Shown here one piece after another: positions 34,025-46,800 of a stretch of 64,000 nt of DNA (its first letter is position 1; each line of letters opens with the position of its first letter). The notes beneath the pieces were generated by a model that saw nothing but the letters and a program-made list of their open reading frames with translations, searched no databases and was not told the origin of the DNA. This stretch comes from Gordionus sp. m RMFG-2023 (taxonomy: Eukaryota; Nematomorpha; Gordioida; Chordodea; Parachordodidae): positions 54,599,561-54,663,560 of the forward strand of contig NC_088775.1 of the NCBI RefSeq assembly GCF_954871325.1. Direction: 5' to 3'. Position numbers and translations under genes: made by a program.

Positions 34025-35010
34025 TTTGTTTCTTTTCACGTGAGATCTGAGGAGTTGATTGAGATCTGGCCAAGTTGCCATAGGTATTGAAAGCGCCTAG
34101 ATTAAAGAAGGGGCATCTATAGATTCTGATTCGAAAAGGGATATTTCCTGGTCAATCCGGTCAATGATGTTGTTGATGTTTGTGGTCTCTTGTACTGGTT
34201 GTTGATCGAAGAGCATGAGGATGTTTAAGATGAGTCGTCATCCGGGTTTTCGGAGGTGGAGACCCATTGAATGTTTTGTGAGATGGTGGTGAAGTTGGCT
34301 AACCATCGTTTTTCGAGGACTTGTGTGATAACAAATATATGGGAATCTGGATCCTCCTTTTTTGTATACGCGGCAACAAACTGTGGAGTCAGTGAAGTTC
34401 ATCAGGGGTACGCCATATCTATCTAGAGCGAGAAGGCACCGACGCTCACAGCCGGTAGCTCCTTGGCGTTAATATGTTAAACTGGAGGAGGGCCTCTTGG
34501 TATGTTACTGACATATTCATATTCAAAAGGAGAAGCCTATTTGACTGAGGGACGCGTCGACGTAGAGTATATTTGTTGCGTGGTATCTGAGTTAAATAGG
34601 GAATTGTAATGCGTCGATAATAATTTTTGCTTTCTTGAATGCTAGGTAAGGGTCTACAACCAGGGTTATTTGGCTCTGATTCATTGTTGCATAGTAAAGA
34701 GAGAAGAGCCTGGACACCCCGATAATAATTTAGGCGAAGTGGTTTACCACATCAAGGACTCTAGCAGCCAATAATTGCCCAAGTTACAAGTGTTGCTAGG
34801 AATGTCATCTAAAAATGTCTAGGCATTTGGAGAGCCGTCGTCTGATATTTTTGTCGGCAGAAACAATCTTAGTGGATAAGTTGATAGGTACTCCGAGATA
34901 GATAATCTGTAGAGTAGGGTCCAAGACCATTTTGCGGTAACTCCCTATCTTTCGATGGTGCATGTTAGAGACTCGTAGACCAAAAGAGTTAATGGATTAT
35001 CGGGCCGGCA
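34025..35010 (-). pseudogene. Diverged second copy of the palindrome retroelement (fossil)
   Basis: This G+C-richer block aligns, on the same strand, with the reverse transcriptase/RNase H fragment at 11.25-12.47 kb. Shared words include AGAGAAGAGCCTGGACA against AAAAGAGTCTGGACATGCC, and GTAGCTCCTTGGCGTTAATAT against GATTTCCTTGCCGTTGATGT. It is much more decayed, has no long open stretch, and is not duplicated in inverted form. An old fossil of the same family. Confidence 0.65.
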
Positions 35011-35280
35011 TTTTAACAATCCTCCGTAGTTTTCTTCTTCAACATTCATGCATTTAATACATTAATATTCTCATATGATAATTCTCTCAAGTAATTTTTT
35101 GTAAATTTAAACTATTTTTATTATAATGAAAATTAATTACACTCATTTAATTTATATTTCTCATAAAAAAACATTAAGCAAATTTTAATGTTATTTTGAA
35201 TAAAAATAGTGTAAATTATATTATTTATTTTTATTAAATTAAAAATTTTTCTAACTTAAGGAAAAATTCCTAAAATTTAG

Positions 35281-35850
35281 GGGAGATGATAGACTTACGT
35301 CTAATGGCCTATTAGCAAGAAATAAAAGCTATATTTTTTCTTATTTATACGCATTTTTCGAGTCGATAAAAAGTTACGAAGATATATTAGCGATGATAAT
35401 TTCCCGCCCAATATTTTTTGATCAAGAAAATGGATGTATAAATAATATCATGAAAGAAATTCAATTACCTCAGAATAATAAAAGTAATAGACCATTAAGA
35501 TTTATATGGATTCACAAAAAAAGTACATTGACTTTATTTATTGTTAATAGTAAATTATACAGAAAAGGCATACAATTCCAAAGAAAATTATATAAATAAA
35601 AAGTTAAAAAATCATAGACAGTGATTTAACTACAACATAAGATGTTGGCTAGCAAGAAAAAGACCTTAATTTCCAAAGCTTTGTTTACCCAAAAATAGTT
35701 CCAAAGGTAAATTATTGCTATAAACAAGTTTATAAACCTTTTTAATTAGATGATAAAAAATCTTCTTTATGCCTTTTGAAGGATCTTCAAGTGGACCTAG
35801 TAGACTTTGCACACTCAGACTCAAAGTTATAAAATTGTATTATCCGCCAA
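35281..35850 (+). mobile_element. Internally deleted derivative of the 48-kb Mutator-like element
   Basis: It begins with the same terminus, GGGAGATGATAGACTTACG, and follows the left terminal repeat of the 48-kb element for about 110 bp. It then jumps to sequence equivalent to 50343-50740 of that element. The 3' part includes the upstream-like module and the word GAAGGATCTTCAAGTGGAC. The transposase C-terminus at about 35415-35599 (INNIMKEIQLPQNNKSNRPL and onward to LYRKGIQFQRKLYK) is open here, whereas it contains stops in the long copy. No right terminal repeat was found before 35.9 kb, so it is truncated or the end has decayed. Confidence 0.75.
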
Positions 35851-37130
35851 ATAGCGATATTTTAAAAATATTTTTTGGGATTATGTTTTATACGTATTTA
35901 TAGATACATAAAACGAAAATCAACATTTTTCAAATTGTATTACTAGTAAATTTGGTCAATCATTTAGTAAATGGTCGGTTTTAAGCTCGGCAATCGGTCA
36001 AATCAAATTATTTTCAAAAAATTTTTTAGGATAATGCTTAGCACGTAAATATACACATATAAAACAAAAATTAAGAGATTTTGATAAATAACGCCAGCAA
36101 TATTTACCTTAGAAAATTTCCATTATTTTACTATTCTAAACCTACTCATAGATTAAACATCAAAGAAACCTAAATTTTATTTTTATTTTTAGGTTTTTCA
36201 TATGTATATATACCCAAATATAAAAAAAGCGCTATCCAATCATCATTCCGGTTTCCTAAAATGATACTTACATATTTACGCATATAACGCCCACTTACGG
36301 ATATATATTTGTTAATTTTTAAAATTGAAAAAAATTTATTTATGTTTTAATAAGCTATGAAAATATTTCTTTTATAATAATATTAACATAAAATAAAATT
36401 ATATATTATATGATATTTAATTAGTATCCTTCATTTAATAAAAAAATAATTTAAGTATATTTTAAAAAAAGGTTTAAAAATTTTCATTAAATAAAATTTA
36501 CATAATAAAATTTTGATTGATTATGATTAATTGCTTTTTAGCAATTCATTTTAGCAATTCAGTATTTAGTCATACCGCTCTCTTACATGTTCTAGTGATC
36601 ATTTTTATTCTTAAAGAAAAATATATTAAAAATTTTTCTATTTGCATTTTTTGTTAATCTATTTATTTTTATATAATAGATATCTTATTCTATTTAAGGT
36701 GAATATATATAAATAAACAAACTTTTATAAATTTATTTAGCATTTTTATTTAAATATGTAGATTATTATAAATATATTAAGGTAGGATAAATAAATAAAT
36801 TTACAAATGTGTGTAGATTTTTTTAAATACTATACATTAAAAATCATTTATGAATTTAAAAAATCTTTGAATAAATTTCTATCCATGAATATTTTAGTAG
36901 TCTTCCTTCTCGTCAGTAGATTTTGGTTTTTTAATAATTAAATATAAAGCAATAATTTGCTTATCTTGTAAACTTAATATGTCCATATTTTAATAAAAAT
37001 AAAATCACGATTCAATTTTAAACAAAGAAAAAACGTACTGCTTTCAATTTAAACACAGATGCATTACGTTAAAAAACGTACTGCAAATGCTCAATTTGTG
37101 CGCACTATTAATTATGAAAAATTCTTCTAA
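35851..37130. other. AT-rich stretch without a recognised gene
   Basis: No coding region or clear repeat was found. A few internal echoes (a GCAATTCATTTTAGCAATTCA doublet near 36541) are seen. Confidence 0.4.
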
Positions 37131-37960
37131 GCCCAATGAAAGATCATAATAATTTTGGTAGTTAAGAACTGAAATAAAATATATAAATAATCATAATGAA
37201 TTTAAAAATACAATCAAAATTCAGATTTTCATGGGCCTTGGTTTTTTGATCAGAGCCCAGGCCTGCAAATGTTTTAAGCCAATGTCTGACCCATAGTTAA
37301 TAATAAATAAATAATCAAACGTCCAAGCTCATAATAATTTTGAAAAATTTTCCCCAAACCCAGCCCAATATAATTTATAAAAATATTTTCCAAGCCCAGC
37401 CCAACCCCGATAGTAATTTAAAAATTTTTTCCAAGCCTGGAGATAGGTAAATCTCTAAAAACCATATCAATTTTTTAGTCTATTTTAACCCAGCTCACCC
37501 CAACCAAGGCCAACCCATTAAGACTAAGAGTGAATACTATTTTTTTGAATAAAAATATATTTAAATTAGACCCGAGGGCCATATAAATATTCTGTGTTAA
37601 ATATTACACCTATGCCTAATATTAAAAAAATTCCCAAGCCAGGTCCTCGCACTTGCTCAAACCCGCATAAGACCATAATAATTTTGATAGTTGAGCTGAA
37701 ATAAAATATATAAAAAGTCACAATGCATTTAAAAATACAATCAGAATATGAAAGTTGCATGGGCCTTGGTTGATCAGGCCTTGCCATGTCTTCAAAAGAA
37801 ATTTTCAGGCCAATTTCTAGCCCATATTTAAAATTAAAAAAATTTACAGGAATCTTAGACTATAATAATTATAAAAAATGTTTCTCAAGCTATGTCCAAG
37901 TCCATATTAATGGTGAAAAATATTTCCCAAGCCCAGGAAAACCCAAATAATTTATTTTGA
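37130..37960. repeat. Tandemly duplicated block of the GGCCC-rich MITE family
   Basis: CATAATAATTTTGGTAGTTA with a following AATAAAATATATAAA and TTTAAAAATACAATCA occurs at about 37144-37220 and again at about 37670-37745. Each time it is followed by CATGGGCCTTGG and runs of CCAAGCCC and TTTTCCC. The copies lie about 530 bp apart. The family is that of 22680-23079, heavily decayed. Short open frames across it are incidental. Confidence 0.5.
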
Positions 37961-38880
37961 AGAAAAATAGGTATGTAAGGGGTTTATAAGAATTAAATCT
38001 GTCTAATTACAAAATTATCATCAAATGAAGGGTAAATATCTGATTTACCTATGATTCTGCTGGTGAGCTCCTGGTATTTATATGAAATTCATGAATACAT
38101 ATTAAAGTACCATTCTGAAAATATGTTTATCCTAATTTAAATTTTAAACAAACCAAATGAATGATTTATTACTTATTTACAAAATATAAAATTAAATTTA
38201 AGAAATTGATATTAAATTACAATAGAAAAAATAAAAAGATATGTTTAAATTAACAAATAATAGGAGGTAAACTTCAACCATAGTCAAATTAAATATAATT
38301 AAAACAAAAAGGTTATACATTTAATCAAAAATGTTATAATAAGTTATGAATAACAAACATTTACAATTATGAAGTTATGAGGAAATATACAAAATTTTCC
38401 TATCTTATGAGGTTTTATTTAAAAATTTATATTTATTTAGGGTTATTCTAAAATTTTCCATTATTTTTATAAAATATGTTAATGATTATATTTAGTAATT
38501 TTATTTATGTTATTTATTTGTATTTGTAATTTATAATCTAAAATTTTATTCTTGCTAGATAAAAGTTTTGTGTTACCAAATTGTCCCTTCCATATCTCTC
38601 TTATCTTTTCTGAAACCCCAATATAATGGTATAAAATCCTAAAAATTTTACATAAATTCAAGAATTAAAATAGTATTTAAATAAATCTATTATTACTATT
38701 GAATGAGTACTTGCCATTTAAAGTTCTACCTTATTCCTATTGAATTGGTACTTGATGCATTTAAAGTTCTATTTACCCCTAAATATTCAGAAATATGTAT
38801 AATATTAGGTGTGCATTCAGTGCATTCAATACACAGGCAAAATTTTAAAAATGTCAACTATTAATTAATTTATGAAAATA
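37961..38880. other. AT-rich stretch without a recognised gene
   Basis: Nothing beyond a short repeat (ATTGAATTGGTACTTGATGC and a related word just upstream, 38697-38765) was seen. Confidence 0.4.
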
Positions 38881-39286
38881 GCATGGGACATGGTTTTCTG
38901 ATCAGGCCTGGTATGTCTGCAAAAAAATTTTTAGACCAATCTATAACCCATATTTAAAATTCAAAAATCTTAAAGCACCTCTATTTTAAATTTTATCCAA
39001 TACGATTCACATTTTTAAATTTTGATATTTCTAATTTTTATAGTCAAAACAATAGATTCTTTATTATAAAATTGTTTCCTATATATAGTCTTTTATAATT
39101 ATGTCATTTAACTTCTACTAATATGCAATTACATTGACCTCCATAAGATAATATTAAATGTAAATAATATATAATTCAAATAGAACCTTTTAAAATATAT
39201 ATAAACATTCAAATATAACATACCTTCTTTCCCACCAAGTTAAGATCGTCTATCAATCTTTTTATTACCAAGTTCAAATTCATCTA

Positions 39287-41592
39287 TTAATCTTGCCTTC
39301 CTTTTTGACTTGGTTCAATTGGAATTATTGATTTGATTTCGTCTGGTTCTTCTCTTATTCGTAGTTGATCTGCGTGTTTTAGTACTATTTTATCTTTTTC
39401 TTCTAAATTATACGAGAATTTTGCTTGTTGATTTATGATTTTTCCTTCATGCCATCCTTTTTCAAGTGGATTTTTTATCCAAACTAATTCGTTTTCTTCA
39501 AAATCTCTATGTATGCCTTTGTTTAACTGGTCGTGTTTTACTAAAGAGGTTTCTAATTTTTCAGTAATTGATGGTTTCACCCAGTCTAATAAAATATTTA
39601 GTCTTCTCTCCATAAAGAGTTTGGCAGGTATTCGACCCGTTGAGGAATGTTCGGAATTTCTATATGTAACTAATACTTCATTAGGGTATTTTTCCCCATC
39701 ATTTGCTTGTTCTCTATTAGCAAAATACCGATTTTTTATAGTTTGTATGCATCTTTCAACTAATCCGTTACTTATCGAATGGTATGGTGTAGTTTTTATG
39801 TGTTGTATATTCTTATTTTTGCACTATTTGTAAAATTCATTTGAAATGAATTGTGGACCATTGTCTGTGACAATTTGACGTGGAACACCATATCGTGTAA
39901 GCCATTTTTCTAATCTATTTATTAAATTTTTACTTGTGGTATCTTTGATTCTATCGATATCTATCCATTTTGAATATGCATCGATTCCTACTAGCCAATA
40001 AAATTTGTTTAGAGGTCCGGCAAAATCTAAATGTACCCTTTCCCAGGGTTGTGCTGGCGGATTCCATGGACGGCAACTTCTGGTATATCTCTGCGAAGTT
40101 TTAATTTTTTGACATCTTTATCTAATTTTTCCCACCATATATAATGTCTCGTAATGGATTTCATCGATGTAATACCGGGATGACCTGTATGTAATATCTG
40201 TAAAACTAGTTTTTGTAGTGAATATGGAATTATTAAGCGACCATTCCAAAATAGGATACCGTCATCATTTTCTATTTCATCTATTCTGGTTCTAAAAAAT
40301 TGTAATTCTGGTGCTTGATTTTGTATATTTGTACCATTTAATAATATTTGTACTCTTCTTAAAATTGGATCTTTCGCAGTTTCATCTCTAGTTAATGTGT
40401 CATAAGTAAGATTTCGTATATATTTCACTGTTTTATTTTCACTTGTTATTTTATTATCATTTTTCTCTATTGGGTTTCGCGATAAAGCATCATTCTTATA
40501 CATTATTTCATAATCATATGCAGATAATTTATAAGCCCAACGTATAACAATCTTTGGTTTGTTAAGGTGTTTAAATCTCTGTTATCTCCATATATTTTTA
40601 TTAAAGGTTTATGGTCCGTTCGTATTTTAAATTTTCGTCCATACAAATAGTTATGAAATTTTCTACGCCGTTTACTATGGCTTTGGCTTCTTTGTCGATT
40701 GTCTAATAATTCTTTTCAGCATCTTGTAAAGTTCTCGAGGTGTAAGCTATTGGGTATTCGTTACCATTATCATATTTTTGCAAGAATACAGCTCCAAACC
40801 CTTGGTTTGATGCATCTGTTTCTAGTATTAACTCAAAATCCGGTTTATAAAATTGTATAGTATTGTGTTCTGTTACTATTTCTTTTGCTCAAATAATGCA
40901 TCATCTTTTTTAGTCCAATTACATTTAATATTTTTACTAGTTTTATTATGTAATTAGGCTATGATTTCATGTAAGTTTGGTATGAACCGTGTATAATAGT
41001 TTAATATACCTAAAAAAAAATTATGTCATGTCTATCTTTTGGCGTGGATATTTTTGTATTGCTATTATTTTATTTTTATCAGGGTGTATTCCATTTTGAT
41101 CTATTATGTACACTAAATATTATAATTTTTCTTTCATAAAATTTATTTTGCTTGTTTTGACTTTTAATCCCGCATTTTGTAATTTTTTGAGGACTTGTTT
41201 TATATTTTCTATATGATTTGTTCAGTATCATTTTTCCCTGTAATTATAACATCTAAATAAACTGCTGTATCTTTACAATCAGCCAGTAAATCGTCCATAT
41301 ATCGTTGAAATATTATTGGTATTGTAGGTATACCAAAAGGTAATCGTAATTAGCGGTATTATCCATTTGGTGTTACCATTGTTAATAATTCTTGCGATTC
41401 ATCGTCAATGCTCATTTGTAAATATGCATTTTTGAGATCTAATGTTGTATATTTATTTCCATTAGCGATTTTTGCAATTAATTTTTCAAACGTTGGTAGA
41501 ATGTGATAGTCTTTTAGTAGAAATTTATTTAATGTTACTTTGAAATCTCTACATAATCGTAGTTCACCTGAAGTTTTACGTACCACTAACAT
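39287..41592 (-). pseudogene. gypsy D pol region (fossil)
   Basis: From 41592 downward: reverse transcriptase (ELRLCRDFKVTLNKFLLKDY, KYTTLDLKNAYLQMSIDDES), decayed palm and RNase H around 41.3-40.5 kb, then the integrase N-terminal region at 40503-40027 (LQILHTGHPGITSMKSITRH, HYIWWEKLD). The catalytic core follows at about 40.0-39.7 kb. The integrase C-terminal region at 39613-39287 has FEENELVWIKNPLEKGWHEG. Broken in several places. Confidence 0.78.
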
Positions 41593-43039
41593 TGGAGTAC
41601 TCCAGGTTACTCTTGTTGTTTGGATCTATTTTCTTGATTATATTATTTACTTCCAAACGTTTCAGTTCATTTTCAATTTCTAATTTTAAAGGCAACGGTA
41701 TTCTTCTAGCTGGCAGTGCAATTGGTTTTGTATTTTCTTCAAATTGTAGTTTTACTGGTTCGCCATTTTTTATTAATCCTAGCTTATTATCAAACACCGT
41801 AGCAAATTCTTTATATAGTTTGTGAATATTTACGTTACCATTATCATTGTATTTATATCTATTGTTGATCATATTAATTTTTACATTTTTTGGTAACGAT
41901 AAGTCAAATTTGATAATCCATGGAAATCCAAATAGAGCTGCATCATTTGTTTGTGTGACTAATAATGGAAGCCATTTTATGTTATTATTTAATTGTACTT
42001 TTACATCAGCTTCACCCATAATTTTTTTTCTATTATTTCCATATGTAGTTGGTGCTTTAGCTCTTCTAAGTTTTGGCCTTCCGATTTTATTCCAAATTAT
42101 TTCATTAATAATGGTTACTGCCGAGCCAGTATCATATACCATTTTAATTTTTTGGTTGTTTATTAATACCTCAATTGTTGGATGTTGCCCATATTTGTAT
42201 ATTTTTCTTATTGAGACATCCGAATAGTCTTCTTTATTATTGTAATTTGTTTCGTAAATCTTTTCTTTAGCTTTACAACATACGGCGAAGTGATTTGGTT
42301 TCCTACATTTGCTGCACAATTTTCCGTAGGCGGGTAAATTTCTAATAGCATGAAACCGATTACAGAAATAGCATGGTTTTCTCCAATTACTATTATTATT
42401 TGTATGATAGTTATTATACCCTGGCACTAGTTCTCTTTTTACATATGCTTTATTATCCTTTTGATAATGCCGTTTATTATTATCATTATTATTATAATGC
42501 CGATTATTTTTATCATGTTGATTTATCCGATTATTATTATCATGTTTATTCGGCTCTTTGATTTTATATACCATTTTAGCAGTATTATTTATTTCTAAGT
42601 CAGCTCGTTCCATCGCTAAAGCCAATTCTACCACTTTGTTTAAGCTTAACGGTTGGTCCTCGTCTTTAGTGTCTGGATATCTTAATCTTAGTTCTTTATC
42701 CAGTTGTGACATCTTTAGTCCGGCTATTAATTGATCTCGAATTCTCAGTTCTATATTGTCTTTAAATTCGCATCTTCGGGCTAGCTCCTTTATATTTTTT
42801 AAATAGCTCATTACGGATTCAATAGGCCCGCGACTTAATCTAATGAAATCAATTTTTGATGCCAAAATAGTTCTTTCATCTTTATATAGTTGTTTTGCTA
42901 TTTTGTATATGTCAATCCATCCTACCTCCTCTATATTCCTAGGATAGAGTAATTTTTTGATATCAGTTATAATGTTTATTCCTCCATAAGCTATAAATAA
43001 TTTTTTTAAATTGGCGTCAGTTTGAGGAATATCTTTCAC
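41576..43039 (-). pseudogene. gypsy D gag-protease region (fossil)
   Basis: A 487-codon open stretch with a gag-like helical N-terminus (SRGPIESVMSYLKNIKELAR, residues about 69-88). An Asn/Lys/Tyr/His-rich linker follows at about 165-230, then zinc-knuckle residues (CYFCNRFHAIRNLPAYGKLC, then SKCRKPNHFAVCC) at about 238-270. An aspartic protease follows (MVYDTGSAVTIINE at about 310 and ALFGFPW). The start of the reverse transcriptase leader is PIALPARRIPLPLK. No ATG-proximal context was needed since the element as a whole is a fossil. Confidence 0.8.
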
Positions 43040-43929
43040 ATTTAGTATATATTTGATATAATCAACGTAGTCCTCGATGGAACAATCTTCTTTTTTAAAG
43101 TCCTAGAGAATAATTTTTACCATAATTTCTAAATATATATAATTTTTTTTTTTTATAAACAGAAATTTTTTTTATAATTCTATATATTATTAAACTTGAC
43201 CAAAGACCGTAAATCTAGCTACTTAGATTTTTTTTTTATTTCGTCGCCATTTTTTATAGTCAAAACAATTGATTCTTTTTATAAAATTGTTACCTTATAT
43301 AGTCTTTTATAATTATGTCATTTAACTTCTACTAATATGCAATTACATTGACCTCCATAAGATAATATTGAATGTAAGAAAGTTATAATAATATATAATT
43401 CAAATAGCGTAACCTTTTAAAATATAACATTAATACATGCTCACAGTATACATTGCAACAATTTTACCTCTTTTACTCTTAAATTTTAATATTTATATAA
43501 AAGTTATTAATAAAGTATATTTAATACCATACACACAAACTAAATAATTACCCTACCCATGGTTTTTTGATCGGCCTGGCTATGTCTGCAAAAAAAATTT
43601 CAGACCAATCTATAACCCATAATTAAAATTCAAAAATCTAAAAGCACCTCTATTTTAAATTTTATTCAATATGATTCATCACATTTTTAAATTTTGATAT
43701 TTTTAATACATGCTCACAGTATACATTGCACCAATTTTACCTCTTTTACTCTTAAATTTTAATATTTATATAAAATTTATTAATAAAGTATATATAATAC
43801 CATACACACAAACTAAATAATTACCCCTCAACATCTATATATTTATAATATTTTAAACTTAATTATATTCAAGTTGCTGCATGTGTGAAACTTTAATATA
43901 TATATAATTAATATTTTAAATTTATTTAT

Positions 43930-44008
43930 ATTGAAGTTGGTGCATACGGTAAAGCATATGCCTTTGAAACGGGAGGCTCTAGTTCGATTCTCGTAGAGAG
44001 CAAAAAAT
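43930..44008 (+). other. tRNA-like sequence (pseudo-tRNA or SINE head)
   Basis: TTGGTGCATACGGTAAAGCA resembles an A box (D arm), CCTTTGAAAC resembles an anticodon loop and AGTTCGATTCTC resembles a B box (T arm). They follow at roughly normal spacing. The acceptor and anticodon stems do not pair properly, so a working tRNA is unlikely. If the loop is read as CTTTGAA the anticodon would be TTG (Gln). Confidence 0.3.
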
Positions 44009-44509
44009 TAACATTACAATATATAGTCTCCTTAAATTTAAAATACATTAGGGAGATACGAAAACGATCGTGTTATGATCAGGGTTGCCAGGTCAAAATT
44101 TTCAAATTGCGGGAGAAATTTGGTATTATGTGGGGAAATATGAAAATTGCGGTAGAAATATAAAAATTGCTAAAAAAGCCTTCGACCGGGATTTTGAATT
44201 GACTATATTATCCGCCTATTATCTTTTAAAATTAGTTTATATAAATACAAAGTCGGTAACTATTTTTCAAAATAAAATAACATCTTGATTTATTAAAATA
44301 TATTAATTTATAAAAAAAACCAACGATCTTTTTTAAATATAAAAGAATGAATTTTATAAAAAAAACGATTTTAATTTTACAATTAAAAATATATTTTATG
44401 CGAATGTCCCGCAAAACGACATCAATTGGAAATCTACCGTGTGTGTGTATAACATTATAGGGAGGCGCTTAATTATCACGTATCACTTTAAATAGATAAT
44501 AAGGTACTC

Positions 44510-45290
44510 CAAAAGAAATAATACAGATGCAACTACAGTTGCGGCATTTGTAATCACTTATCGTGTAGTACAATATTCACAGAAATACTTATCATCACAA
44601 TGTTAGTAGAATCTTTTTCCCATGATATTTAACGACTCTAATATAAATGAAAAAAATAAGCAAGGTTATCATCAATGTTTTAGGACCTAAATCCAGGAGG
44701 TCAATTGACGATTTGAAATATGGGCATACATATGCAATTCTAACAGATGCATCCAATAAGAGAAATATTCTCCGCTATTTCAACAAAATTTAGGTCGTTT
44801 CAATAAAACAATTAAATTTTTTCCCCTTAAATAGTGAAAAATCCCAAGACATAGCTAACCATATAATGGTAAATATAGCAGATTCAAGATTTTCAATAAA
44901 TTGCATGTCAACTTTCTGATCTGATAATGCCTCATTAATTTGGTAAAAGCAGAGTGTATTTATAGAATTGAGTTAGCACAATGTTTGTTGCGATATGTTT
45001 CTAATACCCGCCATCGATAGAATTTTAAAATTTTATAAACCTTTAAAAAAATATTTCTTAAATAAAGTTTATAAAAGTTGTCCTAACATTTGGAAAATTT
45101 TTCCCAATAATGTATGGCAGAGGTATATTTAGGAATGATTTCATATGTAGGAAATCTACTACATGCTGTTAATGTGTAGTTGCAATCAGAAGAATCTTAA
45201 CAAAGATTCACAAAATTATGCTGCAGATGTGTTCATATTTACAGTTAAAAATTGACAATAAATTTTATGGCGCCATTGCTAAAACTTAAT
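44510..45290 (+). pseudogene. Inverted partial duplicate of the hAT transposase
   Basis: Plus-strand pieces KKISKVIINVLGPKSRRSID (near 44650) and IPAIDRILKFYKPLKKYFLN (near 45010-45070) duplicate the minus-strand gene in opposite orientation. The region between them in the other arm (ILHNS to LLR) is missing here. Divergence from the other arm is considerable, so the duplication is old and not a library artefact. Confidence 0.7.
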
Positions 45291-45299
45291 TATATTTTA

Positions 45300-46800
45300 T
45301 TTGAGATTTAAATAATAGAACTAAATGTTTACCGTCGTTATTGAGATATTCATAAAATTCCTGGCATGACTATTGTTAAAGCAATCCGATTTCTCTCCTT
45401 TTTCCAGACAGTCCACATCAGGCTAAAAATGCGCTCGGATGAGGCATTAGAATTAAGTAAGGAGAAGACATACTCGCATATTTTTCCCAAGCATGGAGAT
45501 TTATCGTTATTACGAAAAAATTCTACCCATTTTTCTTCTGCTTTTAGACCATCTAACTTTAAGTATTTTGGCGAATCATAAAAATAGAGAGAATTACAAT
45601 CTCCTCAAACACGACATCAATGTCTTTCGGTATTTTTAATATATTTATTAAATTATAAAAACCATCAATTAATGGTCTCTGTTCCAAGGTCATAATATTT
45701 ATACATTTGTAAATAGAGTTATTAAAATCAAATTTTGATTGTAAATATTCTAAAATTGTGTTAATAAAAATATGTGCTTCATTTAAAAATGTATTAATTA
45801 GAGTATTATTTGAACATTTTAATATAATATTTTTAGCAATAGCGCCATAAAAATAAAGAATATTCTAATTGCAACTGAATATTAACTACATGAAGTAGAT
45901 TTCCTACATGTGAAACGAATCCTAAATATACTTCTGCCATTTCATACTCGAAAAAATTTTTCAAAATTTTAGGACAGCTTTTAAAATCTTTTTTAAGAAG
46001 TATTTTTTTAAGGGTTTGTAAAATTTTAAAATTCTATCGATGGCAGGTATTAATGACAACCACCTGATAGGTATATACGCAACAACTCACACCATTTCAA
46101 GTCAGACCACTTCACCAACTCTTTTAATTCATTAACTCTTTTAGTAGATGAACTAAATTCGTTAAACCATTTCATCACAATTATTTCGACATCCACAGAT
46201 AGTACATTCATTGCCTTCTTGCAAGAATTATGTAGTATATAGCATATACAACCAATTGGTATTAATTCATTATTTTGCTGCCTCCATTCGGTAACTTTGG
46301 TTTTTGCCAAAATTTACAGAGGCATTATCAGCGTAGAAAGCTGACATGCAAATCATTGATAACCCTGAATCAGCTATTTACCATTATGTGGCTAGCTACA
46401 TCGTTGGATTTTTCACTATCCAAGGAAAAAATTTTAACAGTTTTATTGAAATGTTCTTATTCTTGTTGAAATAGCGAAGGATCGAGGGAAATGTTTTAAT
46501 ATTTCCCTTATTAGTTGCCTGTTAGAATTGCATATGGATGCCCATCTTTCAAATCGTCTAGAATTGACCTCTAAGATTCAGGTACTAAAACACTTGTGAT
46601 AGCCTTGCTCATTTTTGTTCTGCCACAAGTAAGGTTTGCACTTTTATTGGAGTCGTAAAACATCATGAGAAAAAGATTCGACCCACATTGTGATGATATA
46701 GCTCTCTGAATGTTGAACTACATTATAGATGTATACGATTTCCGCAAATGTAGTTGCATCTGTATTATTTATTATTTTTTGAGAATATTTTTATATTGCA
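45300..46800 (-). pseudogene. hAT transposase, minus-strand copy, decayed
   Basis: Reading from about 46800 downward: YDSNKSANLTCGRTKMSKAI, SILDDLKDGHPYAI, then an open stretch at 46310-46050. That stretch has IGCICYILHNSCKKAM, FSSSTKRVNELKELVKWSDL and KWCELLR, the RNase H-fold and insertion region typical of hAT. IPAIDRILKFYKPLK follows, and NASSERIFSLM near 45.42 kb with KKERNRIAL is the dimerisation block. Frameshifts and stops separate the pieces, so it is inactive. Confidence 0.75.

Larger units (their letters stand above)
39036..43429 (-). mobile_element. Ty3/gypsy-type fossil D, the best preserved LTR copy
   Basis: Minus-strand element of about 4.4 kb with short LTRs at about 43250-43429 (5') and 39036-39220 (3'), each containing TTATGGAGGTCAATGTAATT. 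A primer-binding-like TGGCGACGAAAT follows the 5' LTR and a purine tract, GGGAAAGAAGG, precedes the 3' LTR. A 5-bp flank, CTAAT at 39031-39035 and TTAAT at 43430-43434, is consistent with a target duplication in a tandem repeat. The order is gag, zinc knuckles, protease, reverse transcriptase, RNase H, integrase. Gag-protease is open as one frame; pol carries several breaks. The LTRs differ by several substitutions and small indels, so it is moderately old. Confidence 0.85.
38883..43825. repeat. Tandem duplication of about 270 bp, first unit split by gypsy fossil D
   Basis: Unit 2 (43556-43825) runs from CATGGTTTTTTGATCGGCCT through GACCAATCTATAACCC and AATACATGCTCACAGTATAC to ACCATACACACAAACTAAAT. 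The first half of unit 1 lies at 38883-39035 and the second half at 43430-43555. The break falls exactly where gypsy fossil D sits. Unit 2 gives the uninterrupted target site (GATATTTTTAATACATGC). Confidence 0.75.

Noticed and set aside
41592-42561. Plus-strand open frames of 60-126 codons rich in Phe/Leu/Tyr
   Set aside because: Antisense of the gypsy D gag-protease region, with no independent motif.
43930-44008. Functional tRNA gene
   Set aside because: A- and B-box-like words are present but the acceptor and anticodon stems do not pair, so it is kept only as a tRNA-like sequence.
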